Positions 8,948 through 15,057 of a stretch of 38,978 nt of DNA are shown piece after piece. The position numbers were made by a program, and so were the translations under genes. The first letter of the stretch is position 1. Each line of letters begins with the position of its first letter. Below the pieces are notes generated by a model. That model was not told the origin of the DNA. It was given only the letters and a program-made list of their open reading frames with translations, and searched no databases. The DNA comes from an uncultured Eubacteriales bacterium (lineage in GTDB: Bacteria > Bacillota > Clostridia > Oscillospirales > Acutalibacteraceae), in the NCBI GenBank assembly GCA_900320415.1, contig ONSE01000029.1:1-38978 (forward strand). Direction: 5' to 3'.

Positions 8948-10115
8948 TCTTCAGCTCCTCAAGAAACTCTTTGATTCGCGCGAGCGCCGTTTTGAGGTGC
9001 TTGAGCGAATAGGAATAGGAGACTCTGACAAAGCCGTCTCCGCACTTGCCGAACGCGCTGCCGGGTACAACGGCAACGTGCTTCTCCATGATCAGACGGG
9101 TGCAGAACTCCTCGGAGCTCAGTCCCGTGGACTTGATGCAGGGAAACACGTAGAACGCTCCCAGCGGTTCGAAGCAGGTGAGTCCCATCTCATTGAAGGA
9201 ATCCACCACCAGACGGCGGCGCATATCATACTCGTCGCGCATCTTGGAAACGTCCCTGTCACCGTTGCGCAACGCCTCAATCGCGGCATACTGCGCGGTG
9301 GTGGGCGCGGACATAATGCCGTACTGGTGCAGCTTGGTCATCTGGGAAATGATCTCAATGGGGCCGAGCGCGTAGCCCAGCCGCCATCCCGTCATGGCAT
9401 AGGATTTCGAAAATCCGTTGATGACAATGGTGCGCTCATACATTCCCTCGACAGAGGCGATGGAAACATGGTCCCTTCCGCCGTAGGTAAGCTCCGAGTA
9501 GATCTCGTCGGAGAGGACGAGAATATCCTTCTCGATGCAGACCTCCGCGATCTGCTCGAGGTCATGGCGCTCCATGATCGCGCCGGTGGGATTGTTGGGG
9601 AACGGCAGCACAAGCAGCTTGGTCTTGTCGGTAATCGCCGCGCGCAGATCCGACGCTCTGAGGCGGAAGTTATCCTCGTTCTTGGTATTGATAATGACGG
9701 GCGTACCGCCTGCCATCAGGGTGAGCGGCTCGTAACAAACGAAAGCGGGCTGGGGAATGATCACCTCGTCCCCCTCTCCGACCAGTGTGCGGAAGGTGAG
9801 GTCGATCGCCTCGCTGCCGCCGACGGTGACAAGCGCCTGCTTCCTGGGGTCATATGTAACGCCGAAGCGCCTTTGATAGTAGTTGGAGATCTCCTGCAGC
9901 AAGTCGGAAAAGCCGCGGTTCGGCGAATACCAGGTCCTTCCCTTTTCCAGACTGCGGATACCCTCGTCACGGATATGCCACGGAGTCTGGAAGTCGGGTT
10001 CGCCGATACTCAGGGAAATGACATTCTCCATCTCGTTGGCGATATCAAAAAATTTCCGTATTCCCGAAGGCTCTATCGACTGAATACTGCGGTTCAAATA
10101 CTTTGTATAGTCCAT
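8937..10115 (-). CDS. PLP-dependent class I/II aminotransferase
   Basis: A 392-residue fold-type I aminotransferase. It has SIGEPDFQTP and the YSPNRG/GFSDL region near the N-terminus, FPNNPTGA in the middle, DEIYSELTYGG, and the PLP lysine in GFSKSYAMTGWRLGY (Lys237). This pattern matches the MalY/PatA/aspartate-aminotransferase-like subgroup found in Clostridia beside an Lrp/AsnC regulator. The real amino donor cannot be read from sequence; aromatic or branched-chain amino acids or aspartate are all possible. The gene is tightly coupled to the regulator upstream (stop and start share one base) and overlaps ispE downstream. Confidence 0.9.
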   Translation of the reverse strand: MDYTKYLNRSIQSIEPSGIRKFFDIANEMENVISLSIGEPDFQTPWHIRDEGIRSLEKGRTWYSPNRGFSDLLQEISNYYQRRFGVTYDPRKQALVTVGGSEAIDLTFRTLVGEGDEVIIPQPAFVCYEPLTLMAGGTPVIINTKNEDNFRLRASDLRAAITDKTKLLVLPFPNNPTGAIMERHDLEQIAEVCIEKDILVLSDEIYSELTYGGRDHVSIASVEGMYERTIVINGFSKSYAMTGWRLGYALGPIEIISQMTKLHQYGIMSAPTTAQYAAIEALRNGDRDVSKMRDEYDMRRRLVVDSFNEMGLTCFEPLGAFYVFPCIKSTGLSSEEFCTRLIMEKHVAVVPGSAFGKCGDGFVRVSYSYSLKHLKTALARIKEFLEELKNGN

Positions 10116-10600
10116 CAGAGAATTAAACTCCTCTCGTCAGCTTGATTATCCGCGTCAAACAGGTTGATGCCCCTGTCCTTATAGCGGCGCATGATAAAGT
10201 GGGTTCCCGTGGAAAGAACGCCGTCGATGGTGGAGAGCTTTTTCGCGACAAACATTCCGATATCCTGCATCGTCTCTCCCCTGACGATCAGCGCGAAATC
10301 GTACACGCCTGCCATCAGGTAAACCGCCTCAACCTCGTCAAACGCCATGCAAAGCTTCGCCATGTCGTCAAATCCTGTTTCCTTCTTCGGCGCGACCTTC
10401 AATTCAATGAGCGCCTCTACGTAGCTGGTTCTTCCAACGTCCTCCCAGTTGACAACCGCCTGGTAACCCTTGATGATGCCCTTGCGTTCGTACTCTCCGA
10501 TGCGGGCGCTGATGGTCTCCTCCGACTCTCCGAGCATCGCGGAAAGCTCCGCAACAGTGAACTGCGAGTTTTTGCTTAACAGGTGAAGCAGCTTGTCCAT
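10115..10600 (-). CDS. Lrp/AsnC-family transcriptional regulator
   Basis: This 161-residue protein has an N-terminal helix-turn-helix (FTVAELSAMLGESEETISARI, about residues 13-33) and the family phrase GIIKGYQAVVNW. A C-terminal ligand-binding RAM/ACT-like domain includes VYLMAGVYDFALIVRGETM. Members bind amino acids and control amino-acid metabolism and their own operon. AGGAGG precedes the ATG. It abuts the aminotransferase gene, so that enzyme is the most obvious target and its substrate the probable effector. This is an inference from the pairing. Confidence 0.93.
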   Translation of the reverse strand: MDKLLHLLSKNSQFTVAELSAMLGESEETISARIGEYERKGIIKGYQAVVNWEDVGRTSYVEALIELKVAPKKETGFDDMAKLCMAFDEVEAVYLMAGVYDFALIVRGETMQDIGMFVAKKLSTIDGVLSTGTHFIMRRYKDRGINLFDADNQADERSLIL

Positions 10601-10627
10601 AATTCATTCCTCCTGAATAATATTGAG

Positions 10628-11110
10628 TCAGACAGCCTGCAGAGCAGGACTCTCGACCGTATTGATTAGATTGGCGCACACGGACGCCGCAACGCAAAAC
10701 AGCTCGTTTTCCCTGTTGGGAATGAGCAGCTCACGGTAAGCCGCGTGCTTTCTGTGCTCTAAAATCAAGGTTTTGTCCACGTCGATGATGCTGAAATTTC
10801 CCGTGTAGATCTCTCCCGAAACACACCAGTTGCTCCCGTAGAAATAGGAGTGTCCTCCCGCGGCGGCGGAAAACATCACAAAGGTCACGTGACGCCCGCC
10901 GAATTTGAGAACATAGGTGCGGGTTCCGACGATCGGCAGCCTCCTGATCCTCGCCGCGACCGCGCCGCTGGTATCCGTTACCGTAAAACGCTGCTTGGCT
11001 ATCAGCTTGGACGGTAAAGCAAGCACGCGGTATTTTTCCTCCCCCGTCTCGTCAAACACCGTAAAACAGCCGTTGTCGGCAGAAGTATCTCTTTTCAGAA
11101 AAAGCTTCAT
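10628..11110 (-). CDS. LURP-one-related (LOR/YxjI-like, tubby-C-like) domain protein
   Basis: A 160-residue protein with the repeating short-strand pattern of the LOR/tubby-C-like barrel: FTVFDETGEEKYRV, FTVTDTSGAVAARIRR, YVLKFGG, WCVSGEIYTGNFSIIDVDKTLI. It has no membrane segment or catalytic motif. The family's biochemical role in bacteria is unknown; related folds bind membrane lipids. I start it at ATG 11110 (MKLFLKR) with GGTGATGAG as RBS, since the in-frame extension to 11173 runs through a promoter and hairpin. It lies 27 bases before the Lrp gene and may be the first gene of that run. Confidence 0.75.
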   Translation of the reverse strand: MKLFLKRDTSADNGCFTVFDETGEEKYRVLALPSKLIAKQRFTVTDTSGAVAARIRRLPIVGTRTYVLKFGGRHVTFVMFSAAAGGHSYFYGSNWCVSGEIYTGNFSIIDVDKTLILEHRKHAAYRELLIPNRENELFCVAASVCANLINTVESPALQAV

Positions 11111-11126
11111 ATTCTCATCACCAACG

Positions 11127-11163
11127 AAAAAAATAACCACAGATAATAGGAATCTATGGTTAT
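11127..11163 (-). terminator. Terminator after the O-antigen-ligase-like gene
   Basis: A stem of ATAACCA (11133-11139) with TGGTTAT (11157-11163), continued past one mismatch by AGAT/ATCT, is followed leftward by a run of T (complement of 11127-11132). It sits 33 bases past the stop at 11196. Its right arm overlaps the -10 box of the LOR-gene promoter. Confidence 0.75.
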
Positions 11164-11190
11164 TATACATCAAAATATGAAATTATACAA
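11162..11190 (-). promoter_or_regulatory. Sigma-A promoter for the LOR-lrp-aminotransferase run
   Basis: TTGTAT (complement of 11185-11190), a 17-base spacer and TATAAT (complement of 11162-11167). Transcription would start around 11155, inside the hairpin of the preceding terminator, and the LOR ATG at 11110 is the first gene reached. Confidence 0.65.
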
Positions 11191-11195
11191 GACTT

Positions 11196-12674
11196 TTACA
11201 GCAATGTCCTGCGAATCCGTTGCTGGTGGAAAAGGTAGCGCGTTTCGATCAGGTGCTCGTACTTGGCGACGTAGCAGCCGGTGTAGCCCATCATCAGCCA
11301 GAACCACATTACCAGGAAGGAAATATCGTACAAAAGCGCCTTCTCAAAAAACGCGTAGGCAAGATACGCGGATAAAAACGCGAACAAACAGGGATAAACC
11401 TCGTCACGCACGGTTTTCCTCCGCAGAAAGAGATGCTGAGCAGCGTGCTTCGCAAAACGGAACCCAAAGGTGCCGAACAATAGCGCGCCGATCACTCCCG
11501 TTGAAACAAGGATCGTTAAAAAGCCGTTGTGAAGGTCGCTGTTATGATAGCTGAACGTCACCGCCCCGTTGAGATATTCCTCGCTGTAGACGATGATATT
11601 GCCGTTCGCGATCCCGATGATCGGAGAAATCTTGAACAGGTCAATGGATTCCTTCCAAAGCTTGAATCTGCCGCTGTCGATGTTCTTATTCTCGTGGTTA
11701 AAGGTGACCGCCTGCTCGGACTCCTCCGCCTGCGTATCGCCGTCGGCGATCTCCTTGATGATCTTCTCATCGTCAAACAGAACGTCAACCAGCGCGTTTG
11801 TCTTGGAGGTAACGGCAGCGAAGCCCGCCTTGAACACAGTGCGGAAAATCATCGAGGCGCCGATGAAAACCGCAATCACAAGCACCAGGGAAAGGATGCG
11901 GAGTATCACCTTTGACGGCGTCAGTCCCGTGCGGGTCTCGAAAAAGATGTAGGTCACATAGACGGCAACGTAGCCCAGCATCAGCACGAAGGCGGCGTTG
12001 GAATCACAGAGAATCAGCGCGAAAAGATTGATGATCGCGCAGGTCACCAGAAAGCCTCTTCCGATAATGCGGCGCGGACGGACATTCTCCATGGACGGCT
12101 TGCTGAGAAAATGGCAGCAGACAACGGCAACCACAGCAGAAAAGCCGAGCCAGTTCGGATTGAAGAAAACGCCTGTGAAACGGTTCTCATAAACGGGAAA
12201 CCGCACGAAATACAGGTCGTTGAAATCATAGGAAAAATGGATGCCGAACAAAAGACAAAAGAAACCGACAAAGTTGAACAGTGTGTTGAGAACGATCAGG
12301 ATCTTCGCGATCATATCAAGCTCCCTGCGGAAATCGAGGTCAGGCTCGGTATGCATCCCGTAAAAAACCACAAAGCACAGCAGCACATGAAGAAACATCA
12401 GGCAACTGTAGAACAGCGTGACGGAAACATTGATCAGCGTGGAAAACAGCGAAAAAATCAAAAACGCCATTATCCAAATCCCAAAGCGCAGACGCGTAAA
12501 AGTGGCATACCGCTTCTGGTTGACATACACCAGACGCATTCCCCAGCAAAACAGGGGAACCAGCAGCACATAGGCGAGAACCTGCACGAAGGAGATCATA
12601 CAGAAAAACAGATCGATAATATAAACCGTGCGGAACAACGACGAATTATTCAGCATTTTTCTGAAACCTGTCAT
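11196..12674 (-). CDS. O-antigen ligase/polymerase-like (Wzy/WaaL) membrane protein
   Basis: A 492-residue polytopic membrane protein with about ten or more hydrophobic segments (for example IDLFFCMISFVQVLAYVLLV and FLVTCAIINLFALILC). A large polar loop of about 70 residues lies in the second half and includes HENKNIDSGRFKLWKESI. The sequence NSDLHNGFLTILVSTGVIGALLF, with its central His, is the hallmark of the Wzy_C/O-antigen ligase superfamily that joins or polymerises lipid-linked glycans outside the membrane. AGGAG precedes ATG 12674. It follows a sugar-phosphate transferase by 23 bases, which supports a surface-polysaccharide role. Ligase versus polymerase cannot be decided. Confidence 0.85.
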   Translation of the reverse strand: MTGFRKMLNNSSLFRTVYIIDLFFCMISFVQVLAYVLLVPLFCWGMRLVYVNQKRYATFTRLRFGIWIMAFLIFSLFSTLINVSVTLFYSCLMFLHVLLCFVVFYGMHTEPDLDFRRELDMIAKILIVLNTLFNFVGFFCLLFGIHFSYDFNDLYFVRFPVYENRFTGVFFNPNWLGFSAVVAVVCCHFLSKPSMENVRPRRIIGRGFLVTCAIINLFALILCDSNAAFVLMLGYVAVYVTYIFFETRTGLTPSKVILRILSLVLVIAVFIGASMIFRTVFKAGFAAVTSKTNALVDVLFDDEKIIKEIADGDTQAEESEQAVTFNHENKNIDSGRFKLWKESIDLFKISPIIGIANGNIIVYSEEYLNGAVTFSYHNSDLHNGFLTILVSTGVIGALLFGTFGFRFAKHAAQHLFLRRKTVRDEVYPCLFAFLSAYLAYAFFEKALLYDISFLVMWFWLMMGYTGCYVAKYEHLIETRYLFHQQRIRRTLL

Positions 12675-12697
12675 GACAGCAACTCCTGTATCCGTGT

Positions 12698-13378
12698 TCA
12701 GTGCAAGACCTCTCTGACTGTTTTGAACATCAGTCTGATATCAGAGCCAAAACCAAAGCTCTTCGTGTATTCTAGGTTATACTTCATTTTTTCGGGCAGT
12801 ATCTTTTCTATATACACCTTATCCGCGTCCTCGTGAGAGGCAAGCAGCTTTTCCTCGTCCTTATACATGATCGAGGCGAGCGAGGTGATGCCCGCGGGCA
12901 GAAGCAGGGTCGCGTAATACGCATCCTCATACTGCCTGACATATTTCGGGACCTCCGGACGCGTGCCGACAACCGACATACTGCCCGCAAGGACATTAAA
13001 GACCTGCGGCAGCTCGTCAAGGCGGTACTTGCGCAGCGTTCTGCCGATTTTTGTGACGCGGCTGTCACTGTCCGTCGTCACCATGGAACCGAGGCTTTCG
13101 GCGTTGACGACCATCGTGCGGAACTTAAAAATACGAAAAACCTTTCCGTACCTCGTCACCCTCTCCTGCCTGAACATAACAGGTCCCTTGGAGTCGAGCT
13201 TCACCGCGACGGCGATCACGGCAATGGGAATCAGAAGGATCCCCAGCAAGACCAGAGAGATGAAAATATCAAAAATTCGTTTCAACACAATGGAAGCGCG
13301 TTTTTTCTGAAGTATATCGTAATAAACCCTGACCTCGTCGTTCTGAAACTCACGAGGCAGTTTGTCAAAAGCCCTCAT
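12698..13378 (-). CDS. Polyprenyl-phosphate sugar-1-phosphate transferase (WbaP/WcaJ-type)
   Basis: A 226-residue initiating transferase that puts the first sugar-phosphate on undecaprenyl phosphate. It has one N-terminal hydrophobic segment (FDIFISLVLLGILLIPIAVI) and the signature elements FRQERVTRYGKVFRIFKFRTM, LRKYRLDELPQVFNVLAGSMSVVGTRPE (with the Asp-Glu pair) and the C-terminal PAGITSLASI. It is the short form with a single hydrophobic region, not the five-helix form. I chose ATG 13378 with GCAGGGG upstream. Its operon holds only the ligase-like gene, with no glycosyltransferases between. Sugar specificity is unknown. Confidence 0.93.
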   Translation of the reverse strand: MRAFDKLPREFQNDEVRVYYDILQKKRASIVLKRIFDIFISLVLLGILLIPIAVIAVAVKLDSKGPVMFRQERVTRYGKVFRIFKFRTMVVNAESLGSMVTTDSDSRVTKIGRTLRKYRLDELPQVFNVLAGSMSVVGTRPEVPKYVRQYEDAYYATLLLPAGITSLASIMYKDEEKLLASHEDADKVYIEKILPEKMKYNLEYTKSFGFGSDIRLMFKTVREVLH

Positions 13379-13423
13379 AATGCAACCCCTGCGCATACTT
13401 TCTCATACTATATGGACAATTTG

Positions 13424-13452
13424 ATTATAACTTCCGAAAAATAAAAAAACAA
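13424..13452 (-). promoter_or_regulatory. Sigma-A promoter for the sugar-transferase operon
   Basis: TTGTTT (complement of 13447-13452), 17-base spacer, TATAAT (complement of 13424-13429). The start would be near 13417, giving a leader of about 40 bases before ATG 13378. Confidence 0.6.
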
Positions 13453-13486
13453 GTAGTATTTCAAAAGCTTAACTATTTATCTCAGA

Positions 13487-13577
13487 AACGTAAAAACCGA
13501 CGGAGGAGAACCGTCGGTTTTTAGGTAATTTTATGGAGTAATCAAGCACATAGAAAGGAAGTCGTTATTGATTTGAT
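13487..13577 (-). ncRNA. Candidate leftward small RNA (about 90 nt) with anti-SD-like terminator loop
   Basis: A near-consensus promoter at 13584-13612 would start a leftward transcript near 13577, and a strong terminator at 13492-13522 would end it about 90 bases later. No convincing open reading frame or RBS lies between. The terminator loop reads TTCTCCT in the RNA sense, and CTTCCTTTC occurs in the single-stranded part. Such C/U-rich stretches can pair with AGGAG-type ribosome binding sites, a common design of Gram-positive regulatory sRNAs. The alternative is an attenuated leader of the sugar-transferase operon further left. No known family recognised. Confidence 0.5.
13492..13522 (-). 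terminator. Strong symmetric terminator
   Basis: AAAAA plus CCGACGG (13492-13503), a short loop, then CCGTCGG plus TTTTT (13511-13522). The T-run on each strand makes it work both ways. Rightwards no gene ends here, so its obvious client is the leftward transcript starting near 13577. Confidence 0.88.
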
Positions 13578-13583
13578 GGTTAT

Positions 13584-13612
13584 ACTATATCACAGTTATT
13601 GTTGATTGTCAA
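13584..13612 (-). promoter_or_regulatory. Near-consensus leftward promoter
   Basis: A perfect TTGACA (complement of 13607-13612), a 17-base spacer ending in TGA, and TATAGT (complement of 13584-13589). The TG one base before the -10 also makes it an extended -10 promoter. It is one of the best matches to the sigma-A consensus in the window, yet no protein gene follows before the terminator at 13492-13522. Confidence 0.75.
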
Positions 13613-13725
13613 CACTTTTTTTTGATTATTTCAAAAGTTTTTAGAAATCGTCTGATTTCTCATTGGTGGCCGCAAACTTTTAAATTAGCGGCAAAATTTT
13701 TTAGTCACACATTATAATATAATAC

Positions 13726-13754
13726 TTGACTTCAAAGAAAAAACAATGTAGAAT
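13726..13754 (+). promoter_or_regulatory. Promoter of the 6S-like RNA (and perhaps gpsA)
   Basis: TTGACT (13726-13731), 17-base spacer, TAGAAT (13749-13754), within an AT-rich stretch. The start would be near 13761, about 82 bases before the closing stem of the RNA, which implies a processed precursor. I see no closer promoter-like pair. The AT-rich bases 13613-13725 hold nothing else recognisable beyond two weak hairpins. Confidence 0.7.
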
Positions 13755-13842
13755 GTATGTAAAGAAACAATTCAATATTCGTTCGGTTCTTATGGGAAGC
13801 GCTCCCCGCCTTCTCATATGCGATAACCAGATTGGTTTACCG

Positions 13843-14030
13843 CCTGCCCGATGCGTGAATGATTTTAAAATAACCCTACAACTCTTAAATCGGGAGCTTT
13901 TACTCTTTGAGTGGTGTGCAGACCTCCCACTTTTTGGAAGAAGGGAGCCTGAAGCTCAAAGGTGGGCACCCACCTGTTCTACTCGTAGGCAGGTTATTTA
14001 CTGAATCATACGGTCGGGCGGGTTTTTTTT
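13843..14030 (+). ncRNA. ssrS: 6S RNA candidate (ssrS), about 188 nt
   Basis: The RNA folds as one long rod. CCTGCCCGA (13843-13851) pairs with TCGGGCGGG (14014-14022) and is followed by eight T, so the closing stem doubles as terminator. Inside it ATGATT pairs with AATCAT, then AATAACC..CTAC with GTAG..GGTTATT. A large central bubble follows, then CTTTGAG/CTCAAAG and a terminal hairpin CTCCC/GGGAG. A separate AGGTGGG/CCCACCT hairpin sits on the 3' strand of the bubble. Length, terminal stem, central bubble and 3'-strand bubble hairpin fit 6S RNA, which mimics an open promoter and binds sigma-A RNA polymerase. The call rests on structure and remembered family appearance, not a covariance search. 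Confidence 0.68.
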
Positions 14031-14085
14031 GCGGCAATTTTTTACCATTTTATTACATCCATATTTTTTCTTTCAGGAGCAAGTT

Positions 14086-15048
14086 ATGAAGATTTCAGTT
14101 CTGGGCTGCGGCCGCTGGGGCAGCTGCATCGCGTGGTACCTTGACAAAATCGGCCACGATGTCATCAGCAGCGGACTTGAAAACGCGCCCGAGTTTATCC
14201 AACTCAAAAACGAGCGAAAAAATGATTACCTGAGTTTTCCTGACTCCATCAGGGTGACGAGCGATCTGGCGGAGGCGGTCGGTCACGCCGAGGTGATTGT
14301 CATCTCAATCTCCTCCCAGCATCTGCGCTCTTACATGGCGGATATCGCCAAAAATGATCTTGAAGGCAAAATCATCGTCCTTTGCATGAAGGGCGTTGAG
14401 GTTTCTACGGGAAAACGTCTCACGCAGGTCGTCGGCGATTTTGTGGACGAAGAAAAAACGCCTGTCGCCGTCTGGGTCGGCCCCGGTCATCCGCAGGATT
14501 ATGTCAAGGGAATCCCCAACTGCATGGTCATTGACAGCGCGAATCAGGACGTTAAAAAGAGACTGGTGGGCGAATTCAACAGCGACCTGATCCGTTTCTA
14601 TCTCGGCACGGACTTGATCGGCAGCGAAATCGGAGCGGCGGCAAAAAACGTCGTCGGTATCGCGGCGGGTATTCTGGACGGGCTGCACTACACGTCGCTG
14701 AAAGGCGCTCTCATGGCGCGCGGCACCAGAGAAATCGCGCGCTTGATAAAGGCGCTGGGCGGCAACGAATTCAGCGCATACGGTCTCTGTCACCTGGGCG
14801 ACTACGAAGCGACGCTGTTCTCCCCCTGGAGCCACAACCGCAAATTCGGCGAGGACTTGATCAGAGGCGTGCGTTTCGAAAAACTCGCCGAGGGTGTCAT
14901 GACATCCAAAGCGCTATTCCTGCTCGGTCAGGAATATCATGTAGATATGCCTATCGTGGAGAGCGTCTACAGGGTGCTCTTTGAGGGCGCCGATATTGAG
15001 GACTGCATCAGACGTCTGTTTGAGCGTTCCGTAAAAAAGGAGTTCTAA
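14086..15048 (+). CDS. gpsA: GpsA, NAD(P)-dependent glycerol-3-phosphate dehydrogenase
   Basis: This 320-residue cytosolic enzyme reduces dihydroxyacetone phosphate to sn-glycerol 3-phosphate, the backbone for phospholipids and for glycerol-phosphate polymers. The N-terminal Rossmann motif is GCGRWG (GxGxWG, residues 7-12). The cofactor-side phrase VISISSQHLR and the catalytic-lysine motif GAAAKNVVGIAAGI are present. ATG 14086 has AGGAGC eight bases upstream and begins exactly at the Rossmann strand. No promoter is evident between the 6S-like RNA terminator (ends 14030) and the start, so it may depend on read-through. It is followed nine bases later by a GT-C-like membrane protein gene. Confidence 0.94.
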   Translation: MKISVLGCGRWGSCIAWYLDKIGHDVISSGLENAPEFIQLKNERKNDYLSFPDSIRVTSDLAEAVGHAEVIVISISSQHLRSYMADIAKNDLEGKIIVLCMKGVEVSTGKRLTQVVGDFVDEEKTPVAVWVGPGHPQDYVKGIPNCMVIDSANQDVKKRLVGEFNSDLIRFYLGTDLIGSEIGAAAKNVVGIAAGILDGLHYTSLKGALMARGTREIARLIKALGGNEFSAYGLCHLGDYEATLFSPWSHNRKFGEDLIRGVRFEKLAEGVMTSKALFLLGQEYHVDMPIVESVYRVLFEGADIEDCIRRLFERSVKKEF

Positions 15049-15057
15049 TCAATCCCC

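Noticed and set aside
13643..13660. AGAAATC/GATTTCT hairpin in the AT-rich gap
   Set aside because: It has a short AT-rich stem, no following T-run on either strand and no attached gene; it is likely incidental.
13726..14004. Open frame of 92 codons over the 6S-like region
   Set aside because: It begins at the promoter itself, has no RBS, uses atypical codons, and lies over a highly structured RNA with its own terminator.
13689..14044. Short similar stretches GCGGCAAAATTTTTT and GCGGCAATTTTTT on either side of the 6S-like RNA
   Set aside because: They are only about 13 AT-rich bases with a length difference; there is not enough to claim attachment sites or an insertion.
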